A stretch of 64,000 bases of DNA, taken from contig NZ_JAAHHW010000006.1 of assembly GCF_010692325.1 (NCBI RefSeq), forward strand, positions 98,660 through 162,659, given 5' to 3'. The stretch comes from Moorena sp. SIO3I8 (GTDB lineage: Bacteria; Cyanobacteriota; Cyanobacteriia; Cyanobacteriales; Coleofasciculaceae). Every line of letters starts with the position of its first letter. Positions within the stretch are counted from its first letter, which is position 1. Under the pieces are notes generated by a model that ran no database searches, was not told where the DNA came from, and worked only from the letters and a program-made list of their open reading frames with translations. The translations under genes and the position numbers were made by a program. Shown in pieces: positions 15,880-25,067 of the stretch.

Positions 15880-17022
15880 CTAAATTATCATAGCCACACT
15901 GGGAGAGCCATTCTGCTTCAGCTGTTTGTAGTCTTGAAGTTGCTTTTCCAGCTCAACATGCAGGTGATCAATTTCCTCTTTTTCCAGGATTTGTAATAGG
16001 GCTAGATTCAAGTTTTGCTGGGCAGCAAAGTAGAGGTTGGGATCAATCACAAATACCCTAACTATAATCACACGAGCATTCTCTTCAATGTGGGAAAATA
16101 AAACTAACAGTTTCTGCTTGTGTAAGCCATCGATAGACGGAATTTTTTCTTCAATAGCCTGACAAATTCGGCTAGTTTGCTCAGCCGAAATCCCATCAAC
16201 TTTCAGAGTTAAATTTATGCCCCACTCAAAGGTATCGCCAGTCTTCTGGGACCAATTTTCCACAACGCCAGCAATCATTTTAGAATTGGGAACTTTTTTG
16301 ATAGAACCCCACTCAGTCAGACGAAGCTGTGTACTTCTCAGACCAATACTGACGATCTGAACAAAACCATTTACGCCGTCAACTCCTACCCAGTCACCGG
16401 GTTTATAGAGACCATCAGCGTAGATAATCACCGTACAAAACCAGTCATAGATAATATCTTTCAATAACAAACCTAAGGCAACACCTGCGCCACCGACTAG
16501 ACCGATCAGTGCACCGGCAGATGCCCCCAACAAAATCTCACTGGCTTTAATGACAGCAATCAGGATTGCTGCTGTCTGAAAAAGCCTTGGGAAGTAGGGG
16601 ACGAACAAATCGTCGAGTTCAGTTTCAGTGTGTGCCGCCAATCCGGCTAGCAGCTCCCCCAGTAGTGGAGCAGCACGGTAAAGAATATAGGTAACAATGA
16701 ACAGAGCGCTGACAAAGAGAATCTCGGGGATTTTCTGATTCTGTTCAGGACTAAGATGGGTTGCCACAACACTATTTACTAGCCATAGTCCAGCCAGCCA
16801 AATTAGCCAGCCTAATGGTGCTCTAAGAATCTTAATAAACTCATCGTCTAGGGTGCTTTCTGTAGCGCTAGTCAGACGCTCGATTCTGTCAATGATTATG
16901 GCAGTGAACAAACCTCGACATATGTGGGTGAGGAAGAGGATGACCACCATAATAAGTATCTTGGAAATAGGGATGTTGGCGAGCTGGAAGTCGGAATCAA
17001 ATATCCTTTCAAGGTTTTCCAT
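15880..17022 (-). CDS. MscS-family mechanosensitive ion channel
   Basis: 380 aa with several hydrophobic N-terminal segments (ILIMVVILFLTHICRGLF, LGWLIWLAGLWLVNSVV, LFVSALFIVTYILY). A Gly/Ala-rich pore-lining helix follows (ASAGALIGLVGGAGVALGLL, about residues 165-184). Then come the MscS beta-domain motifs DGLYKPGDWVGVDGVNGFVQ and RLTEWGSIKKVPNSKM. The C-terminal alpha/beta domain ends in a charged helix (HLHVELEKQLQDYKQL). The family gates an ion-conducting pore in the inner membrane on osmotic downshift. The gene stands alone between repeats. Its length is typical for cyanobacterial MscS-like proteins, which carry extra N-terminal spans. Confidence 0.9.
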   Translation of the reverse strand: MENLERIFDSDFQLANIPISKILIMVVILFLTHICRGLFTAIIIDRIERLTSATESTLDDEFIKILRAPLGWLIWLAGLWLVNSVVATHLSPEQNQKIPEILFVSALFIVTYILYRAAPLLGELLAGLAAHTETELDDLFVPYFPRLFQTAAILIAVIKASEILLGASAGALIGLVGGAGVALGLLLKDIIYDWFCTVIIYADGLYKPGDWVGVDGVNGFVQIVSIGLRSTQLRLTEWGSIKKVPNSKMIAGVVENWSQKTGDTFEWGINLTLKVDGISAEQTSRICQAIEEKIPSIDGLHKQKLLVLFSHIEENARVIIVRVFVIDPNLYFAAQQNLNLALLQILEKEEIDHLHVELEKQLQDYKQLKQNGSPSVAMII

Positions 17023-17706
17023 AGTTTTGACTAAAATAGAACAGCAGAGAGCTCCATCTGCCTAGTTGCACTGGTTCTTAAACTTAGATATTGCACTAGG
17101 ACAAAACTAGTTAATAATAGGTAAAGTTGGCTCGAATAGCAGGTGAGTTAAAGACTAGTTATTAGTTACAGCGGTTTGCACTTCAGTTAAGTACAAAGTT
17201 TTGGTTTTGTAGGGAGCAGGGAGCAGGGAGCAGGGAGCAGGGAAGAGGGAAGATGAGAAACAATGTGTACCTGATAGTTATGCAAACCGCAGTACTGTGT
17301 TTAGCTAATAACTAGTCGAGGTTTTATCAATGTAGATAATAATTTATGTTCCATGAATTTTAACTAAGAAGTTATTAGCTTTTAGTTAAAGGTAAGACAT
17401 CTCAGTATAATCTAAAAAAATCAACACCAACTATAGTAATAATACTGATCATAAATGTATTATAAATTAACGTAGTAATTGCTTAAGTAAGAGGACTTAT
17501 AAACTAGGATTCAAGGAATCAAGAATCGAGCTATAGCAAAGGGAACAGGGAACAGGGAACAGGGAACAGGGAACAGGGAGTAGGGAGTAGGGAATAGGGA
17601 ATAAAAATTATCACAATTTGTACACGGATTGCTAGACTGAAATAAGTAATGATTTACCTCTTAACTATTCAAAATATAACACCATAAAATAACCGATCGA
17701 ATCTTC
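17023..17706. repeat. Gene-free region with 7-bp tandem arrays
   Basis: About 680 bases with no supported gene. Two arrays of 7-bp units are present: GGGAGCA (about 17214-17241) and GGGAACA changing to GGGAGTA/GGGAATA (about 17543-17602). The rest is AT-rich. GCGGTTTGCA near 17170 and TGCAAACCGC near 17282 form a separated inverted repeat around the first array. Confidence 0.7.
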
Positions 17707-17935
17707 ATAGTTTTAACCTGAAATTAAGTAATTAATATTTTAAATTACTCTTAGTATTTAGTACTTAATTATTGTCTCGACTATCAGTTTAGATCTAACT
17801 CAGCTAAAATTTATCAAATTCAAGGCAAACTAACTAAAACTTTAACTATATAAAGCTTGGATAAAAAAAAATCTGATGATATAAAATTCGATAGTTTATC
17901 CCTTTATCTACAAGGGAAAAGGGAACAGGGAATAG
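17707..17935. repeat. Long direct repeat, copy A (~229 bp)
   Basis: Starts ATAGTTTTAACCTG and ends in GGGAACAGGGAATAG. It matches 21530-21755 in the same orientation with scattered mismatches and small indels. The best-kept blocks are TTGTCTCGACTATCAGTTTA and AAAGCTTGGATAAAAAAAAA. The two copies bracket the Amt/TIR-like operon and the tRNA remnant. It contains no open reading frame. Confidence 0.75.
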
Positions 17936-18086
17936 CGATGCAGCGCGGTCTTGGGGGTTTCCCCCATGAGCGACTGCATCAAGACGGGAACAGGGAAAGA
18001 GAGGCAGGCGTGGTAGGGTTTAAAGTGTGGTAAATATGGTAAGTGTGGGGCGCGGGGAGCAACTGCCATCCTTTCCACGGGGCTTT
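17936..18086. repeat. Dispersed GC-rich repeat, second family
   Basis: At 17936-17988 is a copy of the repeat GATGCAGCGCGGTCTTGGGG ending CATCAAGACGG, related to 9794-9893. The rest (17989-18086) is G-rich, without a gene. Confidence 0.7.
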
Positions 18087-18164
18087 AGTAGAGCGCCTGG
18101 CTTACCAGCAGGACGTCACTGGCTCGAATCAAGTACTGCCCATGTCTGTTGAATGCCAAGGTTA
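18087..18164 (+). pseudogene. Degraded copy of tRNA-Val and its 3' flank
   Basis: AGTAGAGCGCCTGG onward matches the tRNA-Val gene at 14069 from the D arm through the acceptor 3' strand, and about 25 bases beyond it, at roughly 88% identity (about nine differences in 78). The 5' acceptor strand and most of the D arm are missing. The anticodon loop reads CTTACCA and two T-arm positions are changed, so it cannot fold as a working tRNA. Copies of the 3' half of a tRNA are typical of integration-site scars. Confidence 0.75.
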
Positions 18165-18343
18165 TTGGTAGCAGTGTTGCTACCATTCTTGAGTAATTGG
18201 CAGCATATTCCACAAGAAGCACCGATTCCTAACGTAGTGAGTCATCGGTAGCTTCTTAGTGATGATGTTTACTTATGCTGTTTTGTGGCTCCGAATGTAC
18301 GGTGGTGGCTAACTTGGGCACCAGAGTTCCATAAATAACTGAA

Positions 18344-19210
18344 TTACGAACCTTCCTGCCAACCTTCAATAGCTGCCAACAAAACGTTCACCAAGGGATG
18401 ATCTACCGCCTCTTTAAATGCCTCTGTTCCCCCCGTTTTTAGGACATTAATCATCCTTTGTTTTAGGGTGGGTTTATCTTCAATCTGATCCACCGCTTTA
18501 GCCACCACTGCCATTTTTTCAGCATTGGTTGAAGTGGGGTTAGTTTGGGACAGTTGCTCTAAAAGCTGTTGAATTTCTGCTGCTGCCTCAGTTAAATTAT
18601 GGTCTTTGGAATAGTCGTTGAACGTACCACCGTGCTGATCTCTATTAGCGAAGCCACCACCAAATTTGGCACCACTGAGATCATTGTTAATTCGCTGCTC
18701 AGACATAGTGTTTCCCTCATTGTGATAATTTTCTGCATAAAAACTCGGACGCTGTAGCGCTGTTTCTACCTGTCTAATTAAAAGATTAATTAAATTATCT
18801 TTTTCTTGAATCAAACGTAGCAAAGCATCTTGAGATAAAGAATTAAGTTCTTGTTTCGGTTGAAGGTTTTGCTTTTGCTTCCAGGTGCTAATCAGAGATT
18901 GCTCCCTCAACTTTGACTGCTCGCTCCATGGAAGCGATTGGATAGTTTGCTTGATAGTTCTAAAGAAATCGACAATAGCTTCTTCTCTTTGATAGGTTGA
19001 ACTTCCAGAATACTCAAAACTTCTGGGAATTGAATAGGGAATAGTGTGAGCTCTCAGAAACTGTTCAAAGCTAGCAAAAGCAATGAGATGTTGTTCGTAG
19101 GAAAGACTCCTCCTTTTTTCTAGAAAGCGATCGCATAACTTAATTACTGCCCTATACACTTTGTCTGGTAAATTTTCGACAAAGTACCTTGTAAATTCTT
19201 CGTTTTTCAT
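18344..19210 (-). CDS. Adaptor-like protein, third gene of the Amt/TIR-like operon
   Basis: 288 aa, no enzyme motif seen. Residues 1-150 are helical and charged, without a recognised domain. Residues 169-200 (MSEQRINNDLSGAKFGGGFA...) are Gly/Asn-rich and pentapeptide-like. Residues 205-286 (AAAEIQQLLEQLSQTNP ... EGWQEGS) are a helical domain that I recall recurring at the C terminus of cyanobacterial proteins associated with NACHT, TIR or caspase-like modules. An internal ATG (residue 169, 18706) is preceded by GAGGGAA, so a shorter ~120-aa product is possible. The start lies 18 bp after the TIR-like stop codon. Role: perhaps an adaptor or sensor for the TIR-like protein, by context only. Confidence 0.6.
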   Translation of the reverse strand: MKNEEFTRYFVENLPDKVYRAVIKLCDRFLEKRRSLSYEQHLIAFASFEQFLRAHTIPYSIPRSFEYSGSSTYQREEAIVDFFRTIKQTIQSLPWSEQSKLREQSLISTWKQKQNLQPKQELNSLSQDALLRLIQEKDNLINLLIRQVETALQRPSFYAENYHNEGNTMSEQRINNDLSGAKFGGGFANRDQHGGTFNDYSKDHNLTEAAAEIQQLLEQLSQTNPTSTNAEKMAVVAKAVDQIEDKPTLKQRMINVLKTGGTEAFKEAVDHPLVNVLLAAIEGWQEGS

Positions 19211-19228
19211 CCCTTATCTCTAATCAGG

Positions 19229-20011
19229 TCAACTTCCTTTTTTTAAAATATCCAAGATTTTACGAGATAGTTCCATTCCTGTTAAAAAATCTAAATTACC
19301 CGAAAACTTGAAAGTTTCTACTTTACTCGCTAAGTTGTCTGGCAGATCACCGACTTCATAGATCAGGAGAGTTCGGTCATAAAAAAGAGTCATGCAAGTT
19401 GCTAAATCCATATAAGCTATAGGATTGAATTGTTCAGATTGTTCTTCTTTTGGTAGACAAATTATCGCGCTATAACAAGACTTAATTTCATGAATTCTCG
19501 TACTAACTGTTTCTAAGCTATTCGACTGCCTACGAGCTATATGTTCTAAGTTAACCATCTCACCATCTAGTGCGCCTAAAGTAGCGAATATAGTCTCAAT
19601 TTGCCTAAAAACTTCCTCACTGTAATAGGATACAAATATTTTCTGAGGTTTATTTTTAGTAGGAATTGCTTGCATAGCTATGTTTAGTGGTCTTGTTTCT
19701 GGTGTCGTATTTGCTACAATATAGCTAATACACTTTTTAAAGTGTGCTTTTCCTTTTTCAAAATCATTCGAGTTTACTGGCTTTCGTCTAACATCCAAGA
19801 TTTCTATCCCTTTGCGAAAAGGTTCATCTATCCGTTGATTTGGAAATTTATTCGATGCTTCCTTTACTAAAGGTTCTAACTTTTTTTCTATAAATTCCCT
19901 AAACTGACTTGTCCAGGACGTGCAGTATCCTGTTTTGGGATGTTTATCTGCAAAGTTATCGTAATTAAAATATTCTAGTTCTGACTTTAGTTGCTTAGCT
20001 TTTTCGTTCAT
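19229..20011 (-). CDS. Protein with a C-terminal TIR-like domain
   Basis: 260 aa. Residues 1-120 are helical with no recognised domain. From residue 123 the sequence reads QKIFVSYYSEEVFRQIETIF, a strand-loop-helix like the start of TIR-type domains. SLETVSTRIHEIKSCYSAII follows, with Glu167 where the catalytic Glu of TIR-like NADases would be. Then come RTLLIYEVGDLPDNL and a final helix. This pattern resembles the TIR-like/predicted nucleotide-binding family (PF10137 type) used as effectors in bacterial immunity; the match is weak and by eye. The start lies 17 bp after the amt stop, so the three genes form one operon. Whether it degrades NAD+ is unknown. Confidence 0.55.
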   Translation of the reverse strand: MNEKAKQLKSELEYFNYDNFADKHPKTGYCTSWTSQFREFIEKKLEPLVKEASNKFPNQRIDEPFRKGIEILDVRRKPVNSNDFEKGKAHFKKCISYIVANTTPETRPLNIAMQAIPTKNKPQKIFVSYYSEEVFRQIETIFATLGALDGEMVNLEHIARRQSNSLETVSTRIHEIKSCYSAIICLPKEEQSEQFNPIAYMDLATCMTLFYDRTLLIYEVGDLPDNLASKVETFKFSGNLDFLTGMELSRKILDILKKGS

Positions 20012-20028
20012 TTATTATTTATTAAGTT

Positions 20029-21420
20029 TTATTCGTTTTTCTCCAAGGATAGATAAGCTATCTCACCGTGCTCCTGCCAATCTAGTCCATAATTTTCTTT
20101 CTCAGGGGATACTCTTATTTTGAATATCTTATTCAAGATTGTTAACACAACTATTACTACTCCAAATGACCATAAAGGGATTAGAAATGAACCTAATAAT
20201 TGCGTAACGAAACGAATGCTATCAATGCCTTGGGCAAATACACCAGTAGCCAGTCCTCCCCAAATACCGCAAAAGCAATGTACGGGAATAGCACCAACAG
20301 CATCATCAATTTTAATGTTGCTCAACAAATCAACACCCAAAATCACAATTACCCCAGAAACTATTCCTATGAATAAAGATTGAAATGGCTCAACTACATC
20401 AGAGGAAGCTGTTATTCCTACCAGACCCCCCAAGATGCCGTTGAGGATAGTTGAGAGGTCAACTCGGCCAGCGTTGTTGCGCCACCTCCAGACTATGACA
20501 GCCCAGGCGCTAGCACAGCCAGCGAGGGTTGTGTTTAATACAATCTTCCCTACAGAGTTTGCTGAAAAAACCAAAATACTACCTGCGTTAAAGCCATACC
20601 ACCCAAGCCACAAAATAAAAGTCCCCATCGCAGCAAGGGGTAAACTGTGGGGCTTTAACTCACTTTGTTCTCTTGGGGATAGTTGACCTTGATCATCAAA
20701 CCTTCCTTTTCTCGGACCTAAAATGATGACGCAAGCTAAAGCAGCAGCTCCTCCAACAGAATGTACTACCAGAGAACCAGCAAAGTCATGGAATCCGAAT
20801 TTATCTAGCCAGCCACCACCCCAAACCCAAGACCCGCTGATGGGATAAACGAAGCCTGTAATAATAACTGTGAGTAAAAGATAGGCAAGGGGTTTGATGC
20901 GACCAGCAACAGCTCCGGAACAGATAGTTGCTGATGTGGCAGCAAAAGCAGCCTGAAAGAAAAAGTCTATGTAAACCGACAAGTGTTCAGCTCCTGCTCT
21001 GGGAAGCAAGTGGTTTAAGGCAACATAGGAGCTGCTCACTTCTAAAACTCCTGGGATAACTATTACGTTTGAGTCAGTACTAGTAGCAGGGTGGTACATT
21101 AGAGCATACCCAAAGAGAAAAAATACTACTATCCCTAAACAGACATCAGCAACATTCTTGAACAGTACGTTAACGGTGTTTTTGGCGGGGCTAAACCCTG
21201 CTTCTAGCATGGCAAATCCTAGCTGCATGGCAAATACTAAGATTCCTGCTATCAGCACCCAAAGATTATTGATTAAATCTTCCGGTGATTTGCTTATATT
21301 TCCCGGTGATTGGTTGGCAGAGGAGGTAGAAACTACAATTAAAGGAATCAAGAATCCAGCTACTGCAATAAATAGGTATTTCGACCATTTCAGTTTAGTT
21401 AAGGGTTCTTTCATAATCAT
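20029..21420 (-). CDS. amt: Ammonium transporter, first gene of a TIR-like operon
   Basis: 463 aa Amt/MEP/Rh family with an N-terminal signal-like segment and 11 predicted spans. Family motifs are visible: QLGFAMLEAGF, the first pore histidine in SLVVHSVGGAAAL (about residue 220), GWYGFNAGS, and the second in GAIPVHCFCGIWGGLATG (about residue 382). The cytoplasmic tail YGLDWQEHGEIAY is the conserved region that interacts with a PII protein. The protein conducts ammonium/ammonia across the cytoplasmic membrane. What is unusual is the operon: it is followed by a TIR-like and an adaptor-like gene with 17- and 18-bp gaps. I see no GTA-N8-TAC NtcA box just upstream. Confidence 0.92.
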   Translation of the reverse strand: MIMKEPLTKLKWSKYLFIAVAGFLIPLIVVSTSSANQSPGNISKSPEDLINNLWVLIAGILVFAMQLGFAMLEAGFSPAKNTVNVLFKNVADVCLGIVVFFLFGYALMYHPATSTDSNVIVIPGVLEVSSSYVALNHLLPRAGAEHLSVYIDFFFQAAFAATSATICSGAVAGRIKPLAYLLLTVIITGFVYPISGSWVWGGGWLDKFGFHDFAGSLVVHSVGGAAALACVIILGPRKGRFDDQGQLSPREQSELKPHSLPLAAMGTFILWLGWYGFNAGSILVFSANSVGKIVLNTTLAGCASAWAVIVWRWRNNAGRVDLSTILNGILGGLVGITASSDVVEPFQSLFIGIVSGVIVILGVDLLSNIKIDDAVGAIPVHCFCGIWGGLATGVFAQGIDSIRFVTQLLGSFLIPLWSFGVVIVVLTILNKIFKIRVSPEKENYGLDWQEHGEIAYLSLEKNE

Positions 21421-21529
21421 TGGGCTTTATCAACTGCTCTATACTTCACCGAATTGAAAAATGCTATATTTGGAAATGCTATCGATTTCTTGACTAAGGG
21501 AACACCATGAACTGACATATCGAATACCA

Positions 21530-21755
21530 ATAGTTTTAACCTGGATGTAAGTAATTAAGAGTTTAATCAACTCTTGATAGTGATTGCTTAATTGTCTCGA
21601 CTATCAGTTTAAATATAACTCAGATAAAATTTATAAATTTTACTAACAATTAACTAAAGCTTTAACTAGATAAAGCTTGGATAAAAAAAAATATGATGAG
21701 AGAAAATTTGATAGTTTATTCCTTTATCCAAAAGGGAACAGGGAACAGGGAATAG
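21530..21755. repeat. Long direct repeat, copy B (~226 bp)
   Basis: Matches 17707-17935 in the same orientation. It lies upstream of the amt gene, whereas copy A lies downstream of the adaptor-like gene. Shared blocks include ATAGTTTTAACCTG and AAAGCTTGGATAAAAAAAAA. Copy B may carry part of the operon's promoter region. Confidence 0.75.
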
Positions 21756-21958
21756 GGAATAGGGAACAGCGGCTCATAGCAACAGGTAACAGTAGGAAAG
21801 AACTTGAAGGATTTTTTGGTGTTATGAAAAAGCGATGCAGAGGTGCGACCCGTGGCGAATTTAATTCGCCTACGGAAAGCGCACCTAAGCGGTCTTGACC
21901 ACACTGCATCGCTACTCCCTACTCCCTACTCCCTACTCCCTACTCCCTACTCCCTAAA
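21756..21958. repeat. 7-bp arrays and an inverted dispersed repeat
   Basis: GCGATGCAG (21832-21840) and CTGCATCGC (21904-21912) form the ends of an inverted repeat around a GC-rich centre that carries GGCGAATTTAATTCGCC. An array of CTCCCTA units (about 21913-21953) follows. No gene. Confidence 0.75.
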
Positions 21959-21990
21959 ACCTAGGACAAGGTACTCAAGCCTTAACCCTT

Positions 21991-23088
21991 CTAGGCATAA
22001 ACTTTTTGATAGTAAGCTTGATACTCTTGGGATAGCAATGGTTGCCACCAATCCCGGTTGCTCAGATACCACTCAATAGTTTTACGTAGTCCACCTGCTA
22101 GGGTTTCTGTTGGTTCCCAATCCAATTCAGTTTTAATTTTAGTGGCATCAATAGCATAGCGACGGTCATGGCCTGGGCGGTCTTTGACAAAGGTAATTAA
22201 CTGTTGCGCTGGAGCGACCGGTAGATCAGGGGCTAATTCATTCATCAGCTCGCAAATCTGGTGAACTAGGTCAAGGTTTTTGACTTCGTTATTGCCACCA
22301 ATGTTATAGGTTTCCCCTGGTTGACCTTTGTGAATCACCACATCTAAAGCACGGCAATGATCACCGACATAGAGCCAATCTCGAATATTTTGTCCATCCC
22401 CGTAGACCGGTAGAGATTTGCCCAACAGGATGTTGATGCACATCAGGGGAATTAATTTTTCGGGAAAATGATAGGGTCCATAGTTATTGGAGCAATTAGT
22501 GATAATAGTGGGGACCCCATAGGTATGGTAATAAGCCCGAGCAAGATGGTCACTGCCAGCTTTGGAAGCAGAATAGGGACTGTTGGGGGCATAGGGTGTG
22601 GTTTCACAGAAGGCTGGGTCATCAGCACTTAGACTGCCATACACTTCATCCGTGGAAACATGGAGGAAGCGATAATCCCTTGGTTGTCCTTGATTTTGCC
22701 ATTTTTGCCGGAAGGACTCTAGTAGGGTAAAGGAACCGACTACATTGGTGCGGATAAAGGCATCGGGTCCTAAAATGGAGCGGTCAACGTGGGATTCAGC
22801 AGCAAAGTGGGCGACGGTGTCGATGTTTTCTTCCTGTAGCAGGCGGTCTACTAAAACGCGATCGCATATGTCTCCCTGGACAAACCGCAAATTGGCTTTC
22901 TCTTCCAGACCAGCCAGATTCTGCCGGTTGCCAGCATAGGTCAGAGCATCTAGTACCACCACGCGATCGCCTGGGTACTGTTCACACCAGTGATGAACAA
23001 AATTCGAGCCAATAAATCCTGCACCACCTGTTACTAGTAATTGGCGAGGTTGTCTAGTAGTCAGGGATTTTTGTTCAGAATAATTCAT
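21991..23088 (-). CDS. rfbB: dTDP-glucose 4,6-dehydratase
   Basis: 365 aa extended short-chain dehydrogenase/reductase. The NAD-binding motif [12 protein letters not shown] is near residue 20. [14 protein letters not shown], the active-site STDEVYGS, and [11 protein letters not shown] (Tyr-x-x-x-Lys) follow, then [17 protein letters not shown] and [12 protein letters not shown]. It catalyses the second step of dTDP-L-rhamnose synthesis, converting dTDP-glucose to dTDP-4-keto-6-deoxyglucose. It is the last of four minus-strand genes for this pathway, separated from rfbA by 400 bp of mostly repeat, so it may have its own promoter. Confidence 0.96.
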   Translation of the reverse strand: MNYSEQKSLTTRQPRQLLVTGGAGFIGSNFVHHWCEQYPGDRVVVLDALTYAGNRQNLAGLEEKANLRFVQGDICDRVLVDRLLQEENIDTVAHFAAESHVDRSILGPDAFIRTNVVGSFTLLESFRQKWQNQGQPRDYRFLHVSTDEVYGSLSADDPAFCETTPYAPNSPYSASKAGSDHLARAYYHTYGVPTIITNCSNNYGPYHFPEKLIPLMCINILLGKSLPVYGDGQNIRDWLYVGDHCRALDVVIHKGQPGETYNIGGNNEVKNLDLVHQICELMNELAPDLPVAPAQQLITFVKDRPGHDRRYAIDATKIKTELDWEPTETLAGGLRKTIEWYLSNRDWWQPLLSQEYQAYYQKVYA

Positions 23089-23492
23089 GATTAGTTTGAG
23101 TATGTCAGTACTTCAGTTGGTTATTATAAAAAATAGGCAAAAGGTTAAAGGTTAAAGGTTAAAGGTTAAAGGTTAAAGGTTAAAGGTTAAAGGTTAAAGG
23201 TTAAAGGTTAAAGGCCATAAGTATTAAATAGGCAGGCAATATGCCAGCTATCAATAGGCTTTCATAAACAATAATTGACCCAAACAGCATCATCAAACTA
23301 CCTTTTCAATAGAGAGGTCTAATTTTACCTAGTAGTAATGCTTAACGAGGTATTGGTTAACCATTAAACGTTATCAGTAAACCTACCCTACGGTAACCCC
23401 AAGGGCAAACAACCTGATCAACTTAAACCTGATAACCTTAAACCTGATAACCTTAAACCTTCAACCTTCAACAGTTAACTCACAAACTGTAC
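23089..23492. repeat. Array of AAAGGTT units between rfbB and rfbA
   Basis: About eleven copies of the 7-bp unit AAAGGTT run from about 23140 to 23213 with almost no variation, making this the cleanest array in the window. The remainder to 23492 holds CTTAAACCTGATAAC repeats and no gene. Confidence 0.9.
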
Positions 23493-24566
23493 TTAAGTTA
23501 ATTCAACTTGTGAGTCATCACCAATCATGAATCGTAATGCTTTTGGATGTTGGGGTGCAGCTTTAACTTTAGCTCTTTCTCCAATTAAACTATCAACAAT
23601 TCGTTGATGAATACCCGTTAATTTAGCACCTTTTAGAATCACGCTATGCTCAATGTCAGCATCTACCAGAGTAGCTTGGTCAGCAATGCTAGTATATGGA
23701 CCAATGAAGCAGTTTTCCAGATGGCAGTTTTCACCAATGGTAACTGGACCACGAATGGTACAATTAGTAATATAAGACCCCTTACCAATCTGTACCCGTC
23801 CGCTAATTCGACTTTCGGAGTCAATTTCACCATCAACAGCAGATTCTAGGCAAGTATCTAGAATAATCTGGTTAGCAGCTAACAAGTCATCTTTTTTCCC
23901 AGTATCGAGCCACCAACCTTTGATTTGAAAAGCTTCTACATTTTTTTGCTGATCAATCAAGTATTGAATCGCATCGGTAATTTCCAGTTCCCCTCTAGCA
24001 GAAGGCTGGATGTTAGCAATTGCTTGATGGATAACAGGGGAAAATAGGTAAACACCTACCAGTGCTAGATTAGAAGGAGGAACTTTCGGTTTTTCTACTA
24101 GCTGCAACACTCGCCCAAATTCATCGACTTTGGCAACACCAAAAGCAGTAGGATTTTCTACTTCCCTTAGCAAAGTCAGAGCATCCAGATTTTTATTCTG
24201 GAAATTCTCTACAAATAAGTTCAGCTCACTTTGAACCAAGTTGTCTCCCAAGTACATTACAAAGGGAGAATCTCCCAGAAAGGGTTGGGCGACTTTAACG
24301 GCGTGGGCAAGTCCTAAGGGTTGGTCTTGGAGGATATAGGTAATGTTAGCTCCGAAGCGATCGCCATTTCCTGTTTTAGCCTTAACTTCTTCCCCAGTTT
24401 CAGGACTGATAATAATACCGATATCAGTAATACCAGCAGCGATAATCGCTTCAAGCCCATACCACAAAATTGGTTTATTAGCAACAGGTACTAACTGTTT
24501 GGCACCAGTATAAGTTAGGGGACGTAAACGAGTGCCTTTTCCCCCAGAAAGAATTAGTGCTTTCAT
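23493..24566 (-). CDS. rfbA: Glucose-1-phosphate thymidylyltransferase (long form)
   Basis: 357 aa. The nucleotidyltransferase signature LILSGGKGTRLRPLT is at the N terminus, with the YLGDNL metal-site motif near residue 105. The C-terminal third is a left-handed beta helix of hexapeptide-like turns (VQIGKGSYITNCTIRGP, IGENCHLENCFIGP). This is the long RmlA/StrD-like type, about 60 residues longer than the enterobacterial enzyme. It makes dTDP-glucose from glucose-1-phosphate and dTTP, the first step of the rhamnose pathway. A long repeat-filled gap separates it from rfbD upstream. Confidence 0.93.
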   Translation of the reverse strand: MKALILSGGKGTRLRPLTYTGAKQLVPVANKPILWYGLEAIIAAGITDIGIIISPETGEEVKAKTGNGDRFGANITYILQDQPLGLAHAVKVAQPFLGDSPFVMYLGDNLVQSELNLFVENFQNKNLDALTLLREVENPTAFGVAKVDEFGRVLQLVEKPKVPPSNLALVGVYLFSPVIHQAIANIQPSARGELEITDAIQYLIDQQKNVEAFQIKGWWLDTGKKDDLLAANQIILDTCLESAVDGEIDSESRISGRVQIGKGSYITNCTIRGPVTIGENCHLENCFIGPYTSIADQATLVDADIEHSVILKGAKLTGIHQRIVDSLIGERAKVKAAPQHPKALRFMIGDDSQVELT

Positions 24567-25067
24567 AAGCTATATAAAATCCTCACTATAAAGTCTGAAA
24601 TATGAAATATGAATTATTAAGGTTGAAGGTTAAAGGTTAGCAGGTTGAAGGTTGAAGGTTGTTTGGTTGAAGGTTGTTTGGTTGAAGGTTGTTCGCGTAG
24701 CGTGGCCTTTTGGCCAAGGTTGTTCGCGTAGCGTGGCCAAAGGCCAAGGTTAGCAGGTTGTTCGCGTAGCGTGGCCAAAGGCCAAGGTTAGCAGGTTGAA
24801 CGCGATGGACGAAGTCCCGCTTTCAGCGATCGCGTGGCCTATTGGCCAAGGTTGAAGGTTTAAGGGTGAACTTGAACTATAGCGGTTTTCATAGTAATCA
24901 GGTACACAGGATTTTTTTCCAATTCCCGATTCCCGATTCCCGATTCCCGATTCCCGACTCCCGATTCCCGATTCCCTACTCCCTACTCCCTACTCCCTAC
25001 TCCCTACTCCCTCCTCCCTACTCCCTACTCCCTACTCCCTACTCCCTACTCCCTATGCTTATAGCAA
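24567..25067. repeat. Repeat-filled gap between rfbA and rfbD
   Basis: From 24618 to 24860 there are AAGGTTG-type units with at least four copies of a GC-rich element (GTTCGCGTAGCGTGGCC followed by TTTTGGCC or AAAGGCC). From 24921 to 25053 an array of 7-bp units changes from GATTCCC to CTACTCC. One plus-strand reading frame crossing the array is a translation of the repeat. Confidence 0.85.

Noticed and set aside
18087..18164. A second tRNA-Val gene
   Set aside because: The 5' acceptor strand and D arm are missing and the T arm and anticodon loop carry changes, so it cannot fold as a tRNA.
23140..23213. Possible CRISPR array
   Set aside because: The AAAGGTT units are directly adjacent without spacers. 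The same is true of every other array in the window, and no cas gene is present.
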